The translations under genes were made by a program, and so were the position numbers. Below the pieces are notes generated by a model. That model was not told the origin of the DNA, made no database searches, and saw only the letters and a program-made list of their open reading frames with translations. Shown in pieces: positions 25,747-35,077 of a DNA stretch of 64,000 nucleotides (the stretch's first letter is position 1; every line of letters starts with the position of its first letter). Source of the stretch: Pseudoalteromonas sp. HM-SA03 (GTDB lineage Bacteria; Pseudomonadota; Gammaproteobacteria; Enterobacterales; Alteromonadaceae). Location: contig NZ_NSDG01000099.1 of NCBI RefSeq assembly GCF_002289345.1, positions 50,146 through 114,145 on the forward strand, given 5' to 3'.

Positions 25747-26091
25747 TTAAGGCAGCCAACGCTTTAGTTTTTTAACCAAAGTTTCAAACCAAGTCAGTTG
25801 ATAACGCTGGTATTTATCGCACTTGAGGAGTGGCTTTTTGGTGGCCAGTTTCTTGTTTGGCAAGAAACTGAATGAAGAACTGCTCAAATTATTTGCTTTG
25901 CTCTATAAGACATTTTTTAGACGCTTTTGTTGTAGGGCGGCAGAACGTTTGAAGCGTCTATCTCGCATCGGTAATTGGCAGAATTGTTCAACACTTTGCA
26001 TATGAAAACCAACACCAATCGTCGGATTGGCATTCACATCTAGGTACAAATGCAGTACCTCGCCCTCAAATTGCAATAGATGCTGTATTAC
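25747..26091 (-). pseudogene. Relic of a lysozyme-like protein
   Basis: On the minus strand a stretch without its own start reads LLQFEGEVLHLYLDVNANPT then IGVGFH, the beginning of a phage-lysozyme-type glycosidase (glutamate followed by YLD..G.PTIGVG). That frame stops at 25903-25905. A second frame then gives a basic tail, KCDKYQRYQLTWFETLV followed by a short KKLKRWLP end, stopping at 25747. A stop lies three codons before the first piece, so the N-terminus is missing and the body is frameshifted. It overlaps the end of the next gene by four bases. Confidence 0.6.
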
Positions 26092-26834
26092 TCGTTGCTA
26101 GAATTTGTCTGCGTCGTTGAACAACGAGGTACCTCAGTGATCACTGCTTTTTCGTTCGTGGTATAGCACTGTTTTAGTATAGAACAGTAGCAGGCCTCTG
26201 CCTTAAAAACTGATTTGTGGGCATCGATTTTATCCCATAACCCGCGATTAAAATTGCTTTTTGGCATGGTGAAAATATTGAAGGTGTCGCCATCTGCCAG
26301 CAATATCTTCTGTGGTGCACTGGAAACATACCAACCAAACTTTTTTAGATAATTGATATTTGATTCTGCGTCTTGAGCATCACTAAGCGCTGCTTGATAG
26401 GCGTTAAGGTTACAACAAGCGTCCATCAGTTCGGTAACATCAAAGTAATTTTCGCCATCAAACTCGTACTTAATATAGTGAATTATGGCAGGTCCGGTCC
26501 CTGAATTGCGAATATCGACTCTAATCGTTGCTTGAGTGGAGTCTAAATCAAAGTTGCTATAGCTAAATTGAAGCCATGGCCAAGTTTCAGTTTTTAGCTG
26601 CTTTTCGGCTGCGGAAACTTGCTCCTGAGCAGCCTTTGCTTGCAGATAAGTGGCGTAAAACGACGCTGCGGAAATAAACATCGCACATAAGGCTAAAATG
26701 GTGTTCATTTTAGAGCGAGAGAGTTTAAATACGCCTCTCGCTTGTCTGGAATTATGTGGAGATGGGTTTAAGTGCTCCCTGCGTCTCTCTTCGGTCAAAT
26801 CTTCAGAGTGTGAGTTATTATTATGTTCTGACAT
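26088..26834 (-). CDS. Single-pass membrane protein of unknown function
   Basis: A 248-residue protein. The first ~40 residues are hydrophilic and charged; one membrane helix (about residues 45-65, TILALCAMFISAASFYATYL) and a short coiled coil (AAQEQVSAAEKQL) follow. The rest is a beta-rich domain with WPWLQFSYSNFDLDSTQATIRVDIRNSGTGPAI, a pattern seen in immunoglobulin-like periplasmic domains, and several Cys (CCN, CYC, QCY). I do not recognise the family. It starts 23 bases downstream of mltD on the same strand and may share its transcript. Confidence 0.6.
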   Translation of the reverse strand: MSEHNNNSHSEDLTEERRREHLNPSPHNSRQARGVFKLSRSKMNTILALCAMFISAASFYATYLQAKAAQEQVSAAEKQLKTETWPWLQFSYSNFDLDSTQATIRVDIRNSGTGPAIIHYIKYEFDGENYFDVTELMDACCNLNAYQAALSDAQDAESNINYLKKFGWYVSSAPQKILLADGDTFNIFTMPKSNFNRGLWDKIDAHKSVFKAEACYCSILKQCYTTNEKAVITEVPRCSTTQTNSSNE

Positions 26835-26857
26835 ATTTATCCAACTGATATTACGCC

Positions 26858-28144
26858 CTAGGGCGACAGAAATACGAGTAACGTATCGCCAATTTTAAGC
26901 CTATCTGTCGAAAGCTGATTCCATTGCTTTAGCTTAGCGACACTGACATTAAATTGTTTTGCAATGCGCCATAAACTATCGCCGTGTTTGACCTGATAGT
27001 CCAGTTGTTTGTCAGCTAAAATGGGCAAAATTAGCTTTTTTCCTGCACGAATACGGTCACTCTTTAATTGATTAAAGGCTTTTAATTCGGCGATGGTTAG
27101 CGAGTAGCGCTTTGCAATGGTGCTAAGAGAGTCACCACGTCGGATAGTATAATGTTGCCATGTATCCGCGGGCATTTTTGGTAAGTGTGTGAGCATGGTT
27201 TGCCACTCTGACACGCGCGCTGTAGGGATGACAATATGCTCAGGGCCGCCGAGTAATGCAGGAAAACGTGCATAGCCTGGATTTAATACCTCGACTTCTT
27301 TCCAACCTTTAAGATCAGATAAAATAGCTTGTTGTTCGAGTTTAATAACGCTGATTAACGAACGATTAGGGATCTTAGGAAACTTCATTAAGTCATGCTT
27401 TAGCAGTTGTGATGCCGCAAGTAGCTTTGGTACGTAGTGACTGGTTTGGCGCGGTAGCTTCAAATGGAAAAAGTCAGTTGGTTTACCTGCTTTTTTATTT
27501 CGTTCAATGGCTGCAAGCACTCTACCTTCACCTGTGTTATAGGCGGCAATGGCATGATACCAATCACCATCAAAACGCTTGTGGAGATATTGCAAAAAGT
27601 CCAATGCGACACGGGTCGAGTCTACGATATCTTGGCGGCCGTCATACCAAGCGTTGATCTTGGCATCATAATGTTTTGCAATCAGCGGTGTGAGTTGCCA
27701 CAAACCCGAAGCATGTTTGTGAGAGTAGGCTTGGGTATTAAAGTCGCTTTCAATTAGCGGCATCAATGCAAGCTCTATTGGCATATCGCGCTTTTCGACT
27801 TCTTCTACTAAGTAATAAAGTAGCGGCGCCGCTCGTTCACTGATGGTATCCATATAGTTTGGATGCTTGAGGTACCAATCAATCCGTTGTTTCACACGCT
27901 TATCGTCGGAATCGGCAAAGCTGAGCTGATCTTTAATACGGAGCCATAAATCATCTGTTGCGAGCGGGTCGTATGGCGTTTTAACCACCGTCTTAGCTTT
28001 GTTTTTAACCGTGTCTTTTGGCTTGTTAACACCAGTTTGCACGGAGTTATCTGGCGTAGGTTCGTTCTGTTGAGGTTGCTGTATTTGGCTACAGCCATTT
28101 AGCAGCAGGATTGCTGCAAGTAATGGTGTGATGAGGTTTTTCAT
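26858..28144 (-). CDS. mltD: Membrane-bound lytic murein transglycosylase D
   Basis: A 428-residue lipoprotein with lipobox LLNGC (Cys18). The transglycosylase SLT domain covers about residues 110-230, with the catalytic Glu132 in PLIESDFNTQAYSHKHASGLWQL. Two C-terminal LysM peptidoglycan-binding repeats follow (about 333-377 and 382-426), each with the RRGDSL or KHGDSLWRIAKQFNV start. It cleaves the glycan strands of murein from the outer membrane. Length and order match MltD. The 230 bases upstream (28145-28374) hold no gene. Confidence 0.95.
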   Translation of the reverse strand: MKNLITPLLAAILLLNGCSQIQQPQQNEPTPDNSVQTGVNKPKDTVKNKAKTVVKTPYDPLATDDLWLRIKDQLSFADSDDKRVKQRIDWYLKHPNYMDTISERAAPLLYYLVEEVEKRDMPIELALMPLIESDFNTQAYSHKHASGLWQLTPLIAKHYDAKINAWYDGRQDIVDSTRVALDFLQYLHKRFDGDWYHAIAAYNTGEGRVLAAIERNKKAGKPTDFFHLKLPRQTSHYVPKLLAASQLLKHDLMKFPKIPNRSLISVIKLEQQAILSDLKGWKEVEVLNPGYARFPALLGGPEHIVIPTARVSEWQTMLTHLPKMPADTWQHYTIRRGDSLSTIAKRYSLTIAELKAFNQLKSDRIRAGKKLILPILADKQLDYQVKHGDSLWRIAKQFNVSVAKLKQWNQLSTDRLKIGDTLLVFLSP

Positions 28145-28374
28145 AGAGCCTTTTTTATTATCCTTTTATTATGCAGTCCAATGAGGCATCTGAACCGCAT
28201 AAGATTGTATATAAATTCGGTGCAAATGCAAAAATAGGCACCTTACCTGTTGCGGCTGTGTAGTGTAGAGCGATGAAATGGATACAAAATGAACTTTAGC
28301 GTTACAGCATTTAGCATTGATTAATGGAGTTAACGCAATAACACTCGGTTACTTGATAATCGCGTATTGCTCAC

Positions 28375-29286
28375 TTACTCAAGGCGTAGTTGGTGCTTAA
28401 ATTGTGTTTTATAGGTTCGCGAGAGTGTTAATACTTTCCCACTTTGCAATGCGATTTCACTGTCACCGCTGGCGAGCGGCGTAATACTCACCACTTTAGA
28501 CACATTAATAGCAAAAGAGCGATGAATACGCACAAAGCCAACGGGGTCTAAGCGCTGGCATAGCGCAGCAAGCGTTGAACGTAGCGGATAAATGCGGCCA
28601 TTTACGTGTAGATTGACGTAATTTCCAGACGACTGTAACCACTCAACCTCCTCAACTCTAACGATAAATTCTTTACCAAGCTTACGTACCAATAAATGAT
28701 GAATAGGTTTGTGGAGTGTTTCATCTTCATCGCTTTGTTGTTTTATCGGAGATGCTTCACCAAGCATATGGGAGACACTAAATTGATAAGCTTTTATGAG
28801 TGCAATAAAGAACACCAAGCTCCAAGCATCTTTTTGATATTCATAGATAAGTTCAAACCAAGAAAGATGAAAGTTGTAATCTAGTTGCAAACTAAAATAA
28901 ATCGTTTCACGTAATAACACCATGATGCCAACATGGCCAAAACAAAATAACAGTGAGGCAATAAAAAAGCTAAAAGCGACGTTAACAGGTTTATGCCACA
29001 GCCAAGGAAATGCGTTTAAATACCAAGATATGACAGGAATTAAGGCTAGACTGGCAGCTGCACTGGTATATTCCCACACGAAAGGTTCCCACAGCGCAAA
29101 ATCGCGCAGTGCATCTCGTTTGGCATCCATGATCAGAGTAATGGCATTTAAGGTGTTATTAGTCCCCAGAAAGAGGGCGACTAATGCCATTGCCATCAAA
29201 GGGTGGTATTGCTGAATAAAGGTACGTGAAAACATCATGGTTTGAGTTTTTCTTTTTACTCTAGCAACTGGACGTAAAGCGGTCAC
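28375..29286 (-). CDS. Membrane-bound LytTR-domain regulator
   Basis: A 303-residue protein with four predicted membrane helices (about residues 30-50, 75-95, 110-130 and 155-175). A C-terminal LytTR DNA-binding domain follows (about 200-300; VRKLGKEFIVRVEEVEWLQS, VGFVRIHRSFAINVSKV). It has no receiver domain, so it senses through its membrane part. The upstream-most start is GTG at 29286; an ATG at 29238 is the alternative. It is divergent from the acyltransferase at 29407 and may control it. A second protein of the same design lies at 32812-33588. Confidence 0.87.
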   Translation of the reverse strand: MTALRPVARVKRKTQTMMFSRTFIQQYHPLMAMALVALFLGTNNTLNAITLIMDAKRDALRDFALWEPFVWEYTSAAASLALIPVISWYLNAFPWLWHKPVNVAFSFFIASLLFCFGHVGIMVLLRETIYFSLQLDYNFHLSWFELIYEYQKDAWSLVFFIALIKAYQFSVSHMLGEASPIKQQSDEDETLHKPIHHLLVRKLGKEFIVRVEEVEWLQSSGNYVNLHVNGRIYPLRSTLAALCQRLDPVGFVRIHRSFAINVSKVVSITPLASGDSEIALQSGKVLTLSRTYKTQFKHQLRLE

Positions 29287-29406
29287 TTATTTTATCCCAC
29301 TATTCCACGGCTTATCCCTAGCTATTGTTATTTAAGCAAATTTCGTTTGTTTGTACGCTGTATTGGCGCACTGTAGGGGGAAGTTTACTTTTAAAAAGAA
29401 AACAAC

Positions 29407-30609
29407 ATGGATCATTTAAATCGGCGAGTAGAGCTAGACTGGCTGCGTGTTATTGCATTTACGATACTCATTTTTTATCACACCGCCATGTTATATGTAC
29501 CTAACTGGGGTTTTCACTACAAAAGTGCTTATACTTCGGTTTGGCTAGAATATCTGATGTTACTGATCTCACCATGGCGCATGTTGCTTATCTGGTTTAT
29601 CTCGGGAGTTGCGCTTAGATATATTTTAGATAAACAAGGTGCATGCACAGCCATGCTCTTTCGTACACCTTTGCTATTACTCCCATTGTTATTTGGCATA
29701 TGGCTTGTTGTGCCCGTACAACTGTATGCCGAAATGCGGCAAAATGCTGGATTAACCCTTGGGTATGTTGATTTTTACAAACAGTTTATTGATTTTAACA
29801 GCCCTTTATTCAGTCAGTATCGAAGCGGTATTTGGCCCCATGTTGATGTCAATCACTTGTGGTATTTGCGAGAATTATGGTGTTTTACTTTGCTCCTAGC
29901 TGTACTGCATATCGTCTTTAATTCTAAGCTTCAAGTGATGCTCCGGTATTGTATCATTTTGCGCTGGTCAACTTATCTACTAAGCGTGCTGGCTTTTGCA
30001 AGCTTACTTTGGGCTCAGTTAGCATTGGACGGTGATAGCAAAAGAGAGTTTCAGGGGTTTGTTTTTCTGCTCGCAGGTTATCTGCTTGCTAAGCATAATC
30101 AGTTTTGGGCTTGGCTTGCTCGGCAAGGTAAAGTGCTGCTGTGGGTTTGTGCAGTCAACGCCATGATTATTTTGCTTTTATATCATTTTTACTGGTTGCA
30201 GCAAGACACGCGCACTACCTTCATTACTTGGGCTGGGAGTTTTGTGTTGGTGTTACAGCGTGTGTGTGCAGTGTTGTTGATATTAGCATTAGCGGCGCGT
30301 TATCTTAACCGTCCTCATCCCCTGCTTACGGGGCTCAATAAAGCGGTGTTTCCCATTTATCTTTGGCATCAAAGCGTGATTATTGCCTTGACGCTCTGGC
30401 TGAGCCGCTATCAATTCGGTGGTGTGCTTGAGAGCCTGTTGGTGATCATAGGAACGCTGCTATTTTCTGGATTGTTGTTTTGGCTGGTACCAAAGTTGGG
30501 TTCCCTTGGTGTGGTGATGGGGTATCGTACTACTGCGCTGACAAGCAATAAATTTATTTGGGGACTAGGCTGTTTGCTATTGCTACCACTTATCTTACGG
30601 ATTATTTAA
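29407..30609 (+). CDS. Acyltransferase-3 family membrane protein
   Basis: A 400-residue integral membrane protein with about ten helices. It begins with RRVELDWLRVIAFTILIFYHTAML, the acyltransferase-3 start with an essential-type His in helix 1, and continues with PWRMLLIWFISGVALRY. Near the end FPIYLWHQSVII is also characteristic. Members of this group (OpgC, OafA) move acyl groups across the inner membrane onto glycans. The substrate is unknown. It is divergent from the LytTR membrane regulator. Confidence 0.87.
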   Translation: MDHLNRRVELDWLRVIAFTILIFYHTAMLYVPNWGFHYKSAYTSVWLEYLMLLISPWRMLLIWFISGVALRYILDKQGACTAMLFRTPLLLLPLLFGIWLVVPVQLYAEMRQNAGLTLGYVDFYKQFIDFNSPLFSQYRSGIWPHVDVNHLWYLRELWCFTLLLAVLHIVFNSKLQVMLRYCIILRWSTYLLSVLAFASLLWAQLALDGDSKREFQGFVFLLAGYLLAKHNQFWAWLARQGKVLLWVCAVNAMIILLLYHFYWLQQDTRTTFITWAGSFVLVLQRVCAVLLILALAARYLNRPHPLLTGLNKAVFPIYLWHQSVIIALTLWLSRYQFGGVLESLLVIIGTLLFSGLLFWLVPKLGSLGVVMGYRTTALTSNKFIWGLGCLLLLPLILRII

Positions 30610-30624
30610 TCTGAAGCATGGGTA

Positions 30625-30646
30625 TGAAATAGCTTAGACTATTTCA
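30625..30646. terminator. Hairpin after the acyltransferase gene
   Basis: TGAAATAG (30625-30632) and CTATTTCA (30639-30646) pair with a six-base loop, followed by CTTTG. It lies between the convergent acyltransferase and TonB-receptor-like genes. Confidence 0.5.
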
Positions 30647-30704
30647 CTTTGTTCGGTGGCTTTGGGTGAATAAATGAAAGTCGGTAGGCGCGATTAGTAT
30701 CGGC

Positions 30705-32672
30705 CTACCAACTACCACTGAGCGTGAACGCAAACTCAGATGGCACACGCTCACGGATCGTTTCCACGGCGCTTACGCTGCCCGCCCGTGAGGCGTTGTA
30801 ATACAGGCGTCGATATTCGTATCTAGACGTTAGTGGCGAAGCTTCTAGGTTGAGCTTAACTCGCTGGCTTACTTGAAGTTGCGCTTGCAAAGTCAATTGC
30901 AATGAGCCTGATTCAATAAACTGCTCATCGGGGTAATATTCGCGATAACTATCCCCGCTGGAAATCTCTGCGCTCCAAGAAAAGCGATTAAAGCTTTGTC
31001 GAAATTGCACGCTAGCCCTATGTGGAACAGTCCCGTTAATCGCACGTTTTCCTGTGAGCGCGTCACGGTATGATGCGTCTCGATAACTATAATCAAGATT
31101 GAGCTGACTGTTGTTGATCCAGCTTGATAAGTCTAGATTAACTGCACCATCTAGCCCCCAAAGCGCGGCATCCCCGGCATTTGCAACTATGCTTTCACCT
31201 CGATTATCTTGCTGATATTCATGCACATCTTTTTGCCACTGATAAAAAGGTTTAACGTTAAAACGCCATCTTTCACCTTCTTCAATATCAATTTGCAGCG
31301 CAAGTTCAGTGTACTGCATTGGCTTTATTTCCAGGTTGCCAAACTGTAAGCGGCCAAATCCTGCGTTGAGCTCTGGTAAAAAAAGTGAAAAATCGAGCTG
31401 TTCCACTTCATGCTTTAAGGTGGTTGTAAACTGAGTGCTTTTTGTCGCGTCATAATTTAATCGCACCAACGGCTTGGCGATGAGATGCTGAATATCTTCA
31501 CTCTCACTACTATTGGTCGAAAGTGTTGCCTGCTCGGCTGCCAGTTTGCTGTATAACCGCCATTTGGGTGAAAGCGACCAAGTAAAAGCAGCAAAGGGCT
31601 CAAAACTTAGCTCTTTTATCTTGCTGTGTAACTGCTCCTCGGGCAATAGTGTGTTGGCATTTACGCGATTGATACGGGCCTCAAGACCGAACTCCGAGAC
31701 AGCGTCGTTTACCATCAGGCGAATTACTCGCTCGTCAGTACGCTTATACTGTGTGAAGCTCGGTGTTGAAAGTTGCGCAGAGAGACCATCAAACATGTGC
31801 AACTCATTCTTTTGTTTTGAGTAGTAGCCTGTAAGTTGTGTGCTCCAGCGCTGACCTTGCCAATGCCTATCGATAGACATTTCGCTAGTGTTTGTTTTAT
31901 CGCGCTCTTGCGAAAACGCAGATTCAACATCGCTGGGTGAAGTTGGTGTGCGGTACAGCCATTCGTATTGCGATTGCAAGTTGTCTTTTACAGCCTGAAC
32001 ATTGAGCGTTAGGGCACCATCCTGTATGGTTTTGTGGCTGGTAAGTGAGAGCGTTATTCGCTCATTTTGCTCTTTAAATGTTTCTTCGCTCTTTTCTTCA
32101 AGAGTATTACTAGACGCGAACAGCTGACCTTGGCTGGTGCTTTTATACGGCTCATCTTGAACTTGAATATGACCGCTGTGTGTCCATTGCCCTTTAGGTA
32201 ATACAAATCCCGCCATTGCCGTGATGGCAGTCGAGGAGCTGGCGTTGAGTGTGCTACCAAGTTGCCAATTATAGGCATTGGTTTTTTCATCACGAATGAT
32301 GTTAACAACTTGATTATATTGCTTAAGTGAAGGGAATGGGTGGTGACTTAGGTACACTTCTAGCGCAACGATTTGGTCAACGGGAAGTTGTTTTAAATAC
32401 TCCGAGACCGATCCAGACTTTACGCGGATCTCCATGCCATTTAATAAAATATTGGCAGAACTGCCTCCGAGGCCGCGCTCACCACTTTGTTCTATGAGTG
32501 TGAATGACGGTAAGCGCTCGATGGCTGCAAGTGCATCTTGTGCTGCAAACTGTTGCAGTGAACTTCCAGCATAAACACTCGGTTTAGCGTTATCCATATT
32601 GGCGTAAACGCCGCTACTTATGACGCTCATTAAAGCGTAATAGACCGCCGTGGAGGGATGAAATCGTGTCAT
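30705..32672 (-). CDS. TonB-dependent receptor-like outer-membrane protein
   Basis: A 655-residue protein with a signal peptide (ending near GVYA). The short plug domain has the usual DALAAIERLPSFTLIEQSGERGLGGSSANILLNG core and ends in VNIIRDEKTNAYNW. The rest is a beta barrel ending in TLSGSW. I see no clear TonB box, and it is shorter than the 888-residue receptor at 20505-23171. Its cargo is unknown. A LytTR regulator lies 140 bases upstream on the same strand and may share its promoter or regulate it. Confidence 0.85.
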   Translation of the reverse strand: MTRFHPSTAVYYALMSVISSGVYANMDNAKPSVYAGSSLQQFAAQDALAAIERLPSFTLIEQSGERGLGGSSANILLNGMEIRVKSGSVSEYLKQLPVDQIVALEVYLSHHPFPSLKQYNQVVNIIRDEKTNAYNWQLGSTLNASSSTAITAMAGFVLPKGQWTHSGHIQVQDEPYKSTSQGQLFASSNTLEEKSEETFKEQNERITLSLTSHKTIQDGALTLNVQAVKDNLQSQYEWLYRTPTSPSDVESAFSQERDKTNTSEMSIDRHWQGQRWSTQLTGYYSKQKNELHMFDGLSAQLSTPSFTQYKRTDERVIRLMVNDAVSEFGLEARINRVNANTLLPEEQLHSKIKELSFEPFAAFTWSLSPKWRLYSKLAAEQATLSTNSSESEDIQHLIAKPLVRLNYDATKSTQFTTTLKHEVEQLDFSLFLPELNAGFGRLQFGNLEIKPMQYTELALQIDIEEGERWRFNVKPFYQWQKDVHEYQQDNRGESIVANAGDAALWGLDGAVNLDLSSWINNSQLNLDYSYRDASYRDALTGKRAINGTVPHRASVQFRQSFNRFSWSAEISSGDSYREYYPDEQFIESGSLQLTLQAQLQVSQRVKLNLEASPLTSRYEYRRLYYNASRAGSVSAVETIRERVPSEFAFTLSGSW

Positions 32673-32811
32673 TGTTCCTCTTTGAATAAAAAGCTCTCCA
32701 TTGCGCTATTAAAAATAAAAAAGCATATAAAACAAATTATTAGGTACGTAAGGTGGTTCTATGGGACGGATCGACGGGAAACCGTAAGCGGGTTCACGTT
32801 GCCCGCTGGTG

Positions 32812-33588
32812 TTATGCGGCCTGAGAAAGTGTATCGAAGCGTGACTTTAGTGCTTTCTTGTAACCTTTACTCAAGCTAATTTGCGCGCCCGTTGATAACT
32901 TGATGATGGCATTGCCAGATGCTTTGGTGATGATACGTTCAACATAGGTCAAGTTAACCAAATAAGAGCGGTGGGTGCGCACAAATATATCGGTTGGCAG
33001 CATGGCTTCAAACTGAGATAGGGTTGCTCGCTTGAGGTATTGGTGCGACTCGGTGTGAATTTCAACATAGTTTTTAGCAGCCACTATATGCACTATGTCT
33101 TTGATCTGTACAAATGACTTATCGCTGCCTAAATCCACAAGCAAACGTTGATTTATCGCGGTGCTATTGTTTTCTTCAGTGCTTTCAATACGGATAAACT
33201 TGTGCCAAACCATAAAGCAGACGTAGATCACCAGCGGGTGTAATGGCGCAAAATAATACAGGGTATAGGGAAGGTCATCGCAGTAAACGAAGTAGTCGAA
33301 TCCGGCTTGTATAGACATGCTCAGCACGAATAAAACCGAGCAGCAAACGAGGTAGTTGCGCCAACATACCTTATTCTGTTGGTCGAGTTTATTTAACCAC
33401 AAGAAGAGTATTGGTGTGTAAATATACCAAAGCCCCCATTCCTGCAAAGCCCACCAGATAGGGTTATTCAGCCGCTCACTTTCTATCTCAACCCAATCGT
33501 GCAGTAAGTCGATTGCGGTTAAAAATATGATGACGGCAGTCCAGCCAACTCCAGTAATAGTAAGAATAGGTTTGTATACGGTGAGCAC
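32812..33588 (-). CDS. Membrane-bound LytTR-domain regulator (second copy type)
   Basis: A 258-residue protein with four membrane helices (about residues 10-27, 48-65, 82-100 and 118-135) and a LytTR domain (about 155-255; FVQIKDIVHIVAAKNYVEIH, IFVRTHRSYLVNLTYVERI). Like the protein at 28375-29286 it lacks a receiver domain. The TonB-receptor-like gene follows on the same strand after 140 bases. That gap carries a small GC hairpin (AGCGGG 32787-32792 with CCCGCT 32802-32807) next to its stop codon. Confidence 0.87.
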   Translation of the reverse strand: MLTVYKPILTITGVGWTAVIIFLTAIDLLHDWVEIESERLNNPIWWALQEWGLWYIYTPILFLWLNKLDQQNKVCWRNYLVCCSVLFVLSMSIQAGFDYFVYCDDLPYTLYYFAPLHPLVIYVCFMVWHKFIRIESTEENNSTAINQRLLVDLGSDKSFVQIKDIVHIVAAKNYVEIHTESHQYLKRATLSQFEAMLPTDIFVRTHRSYLVNLTYVERIITKASGNAIIKLSTGAQISLSKGYKKALKSRFDTLSQAA

Positions 33589-33707
33589 GAACTTTTCCCT
33601 AAATTAGATACGGTTAGTTTACCGATTTTTTATAAGTTCACAAATCCTCAAGGAGCAATGTGGCTTGTCGTATTATTTGCCTTGAACCAAAGGTAAGCTC
33701 TTAAGCA

Positions 33708-33747
33708 AAGCTCAAGCTAGTTAACCGAAGCTCAGGTTAGTTAACCA
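33708..33747. repeat. Two tandem 20-bp repeats at the end of the histidine kinase gene
   Basis: AAGCTCAAGCTAGTTAACCG (33708-33727) is followed directly by AAGCTCAGGTTAGTTAACCA (33728-33747), with 17 of 20 positions equal. The second copy contains the stop codon of the kinase at 33741. It is probably a small local duplication beyond the reading frame. Confidence 0.7.
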
Positions 33748-35066
33748 AATACACATCTGAAGCAGGCACCTTGCTCGCGCTGAAGGTAAATTAAGTCGCC
33801 GCCATGATTAATCATAATTTGTCGCGAGAGGCTTAAACCGATCCCCGAGCCTTGTTGTTTAGTAGTAAAAAACGGCACGAAAATCATATCAATGACATGT
33901 TCTGCGATGCCGGGCCCATTGTCGCTTATTTCTATATAGTGCTGACCTGCGTTATTTGCTCCGGTCTTTAATACCACTTGACGCGCGTTTCGCAGGTCTT
34001 CGTCATTGCGCTGCTGTACCGCTTCAATGGCATTTTTGGTTAAGTTAATAAGCACTTGCTCAATCTGAGCTGTATCTAACATCACCAGTTGAGAGTGGCT
34101 AATATCAAGCTGTAAGTCTATGTTCGCTTGATGACAGCTTTGTTGATGTAACTGATAAATGCCCTCTACCAGCGGCGCAAGTTGGGCAGGTTGCAGCACT
34201 GGGCTTGGTAAGTTGCTGACTTTTCGAAAGCGGGCGATAAATGCGCTTAAATATTCAGTGCGTTTTGCCAGCGTTTGTAGCGCTAAGGCTAGGTCTTGTT
34301 TATCTTCTTCATCGTCAAAACTCAATGTGTCGGGCAAGAGTCCCTCGCAGGTTTGTGCAATGGATGACAGAGGTGTAATAGAGTTAGCCACCTCGTGCGT
34401 AAGCACTTTGGTGAGGCGTTTATAGGCTTGCTGCTCTTTGTTTTGTAAAGCATCACGAATGGATTGTAAGGTGACAATTTTACGAATTTGCCCTTGGATT
34501 TGCGCTGAGGTTATTTGTATAGACAAGTTATCTTGTTGCTCGCCATATTGCCAATTTGCTATCGTTTTCAAGCTCTTATCGCATTCATTAACCAGTGGCG
34601 CAAGATGGTCTAAGTCTTGACTGTGATTAATGGGTTTACCGAGTAGCCGGGTTACCGCTGGGTTTGATTCAATAACCTTCCCCTCGCTGTCGAACACCAA
34701 AACCGCTAAGTCGATATGCACTAGCAAGGTTTGTAAAAAGTGAGCCTGCTGCTCGGCGCTCAACCGCGCGCTTTGGATCCGCGTTTTGATCTCTTCTAAG
34801 TGCTGCCGCATGGGGTGATGTTGGCTTAATCCCAAGGAGCTGTCGCCATTGGCTAAAGACTTAAGTACAAAGCCCATGTGCTTGTTTTGCTTGTTAAATT
34901 GAAAGTACAAGGTTGAAATAAACGCGATGGTAATAAGGGTGATCAACAGCCAAGTTGCCGAAAATCCACCTTGTATATACAAATATAACGAGAGCCCACT
35001 AGAAATGACTAGACCAATGATAGTAAAGAAAAAAACAAGGGTGGGGTGGTGAGCGAGGCGGGTCAT
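33741..35066 (-). CDS. NtrB-like sensor histidine kinase
   Basis: A 441-residue kinase. Two membrane helices lie in the first ~55 residues, with almost no periplasmic loop. A PAS domain spans about 105-200, followed by the HisKA-type helix with the phosphoacceptor His224 (LTHEVANSITPLSS). The HATPase domain has NLTKNAIEAV, DNGPGIAEHV and the G2 box QQGSGIGLSLSRQI. It follows the sigma-54 activator gene by 11 bases on the same strand, so the two form a cognate pair. Its likely output is the divergent efflux operon. Confidence 0.93.
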   Translation of the reverse strand: MTRLAHHPTLVFFFTIIGLVISSGLSLYLYIQGGFSATWLLITLITIAFISTLYFQFNKQNKHMGFVLKSLANGDSSLGLSQHHPMRQHLEEIKTRIQSARLSAEQQAHFLQTLLVHIDLAVLVFDSEGKVIESNPAVTRLLGKPINHSQDLDHLAPLVNECDKSLKTIANWQYGEQQDNLSIQITSAQIQGQIRKIVTLQSIRDALQNKEQQAYKRLTKVLTHEVANSITPLSSIAQTCEGLLPDTLSFDDEEDKQDLALALQTLAKRTEYLSAFIARFRKVSNLPSPVLQPAQLAPLVEGIYQLHQQSCHQANIDLQLDISHSQLVMLDTAQIEQVLINLTKNAIEAVQQRNDEDLRNARQVVLKTGANNAGQHYIEISDNGPGIAEHVIDMIFVPFFTTKQQGSGIGLSLSRQIMINHGGDLIYLQREQGACFRCVFG

Positions 35067-35077
35067 TTCTTTACTTC

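Noticed and set aside
25823-26005. Plus-strand open frame in the gap after thpR
   Set aside because: The opposite strand holds recognisable lysozyme-like fragments; the plus frame has no family resemblance.
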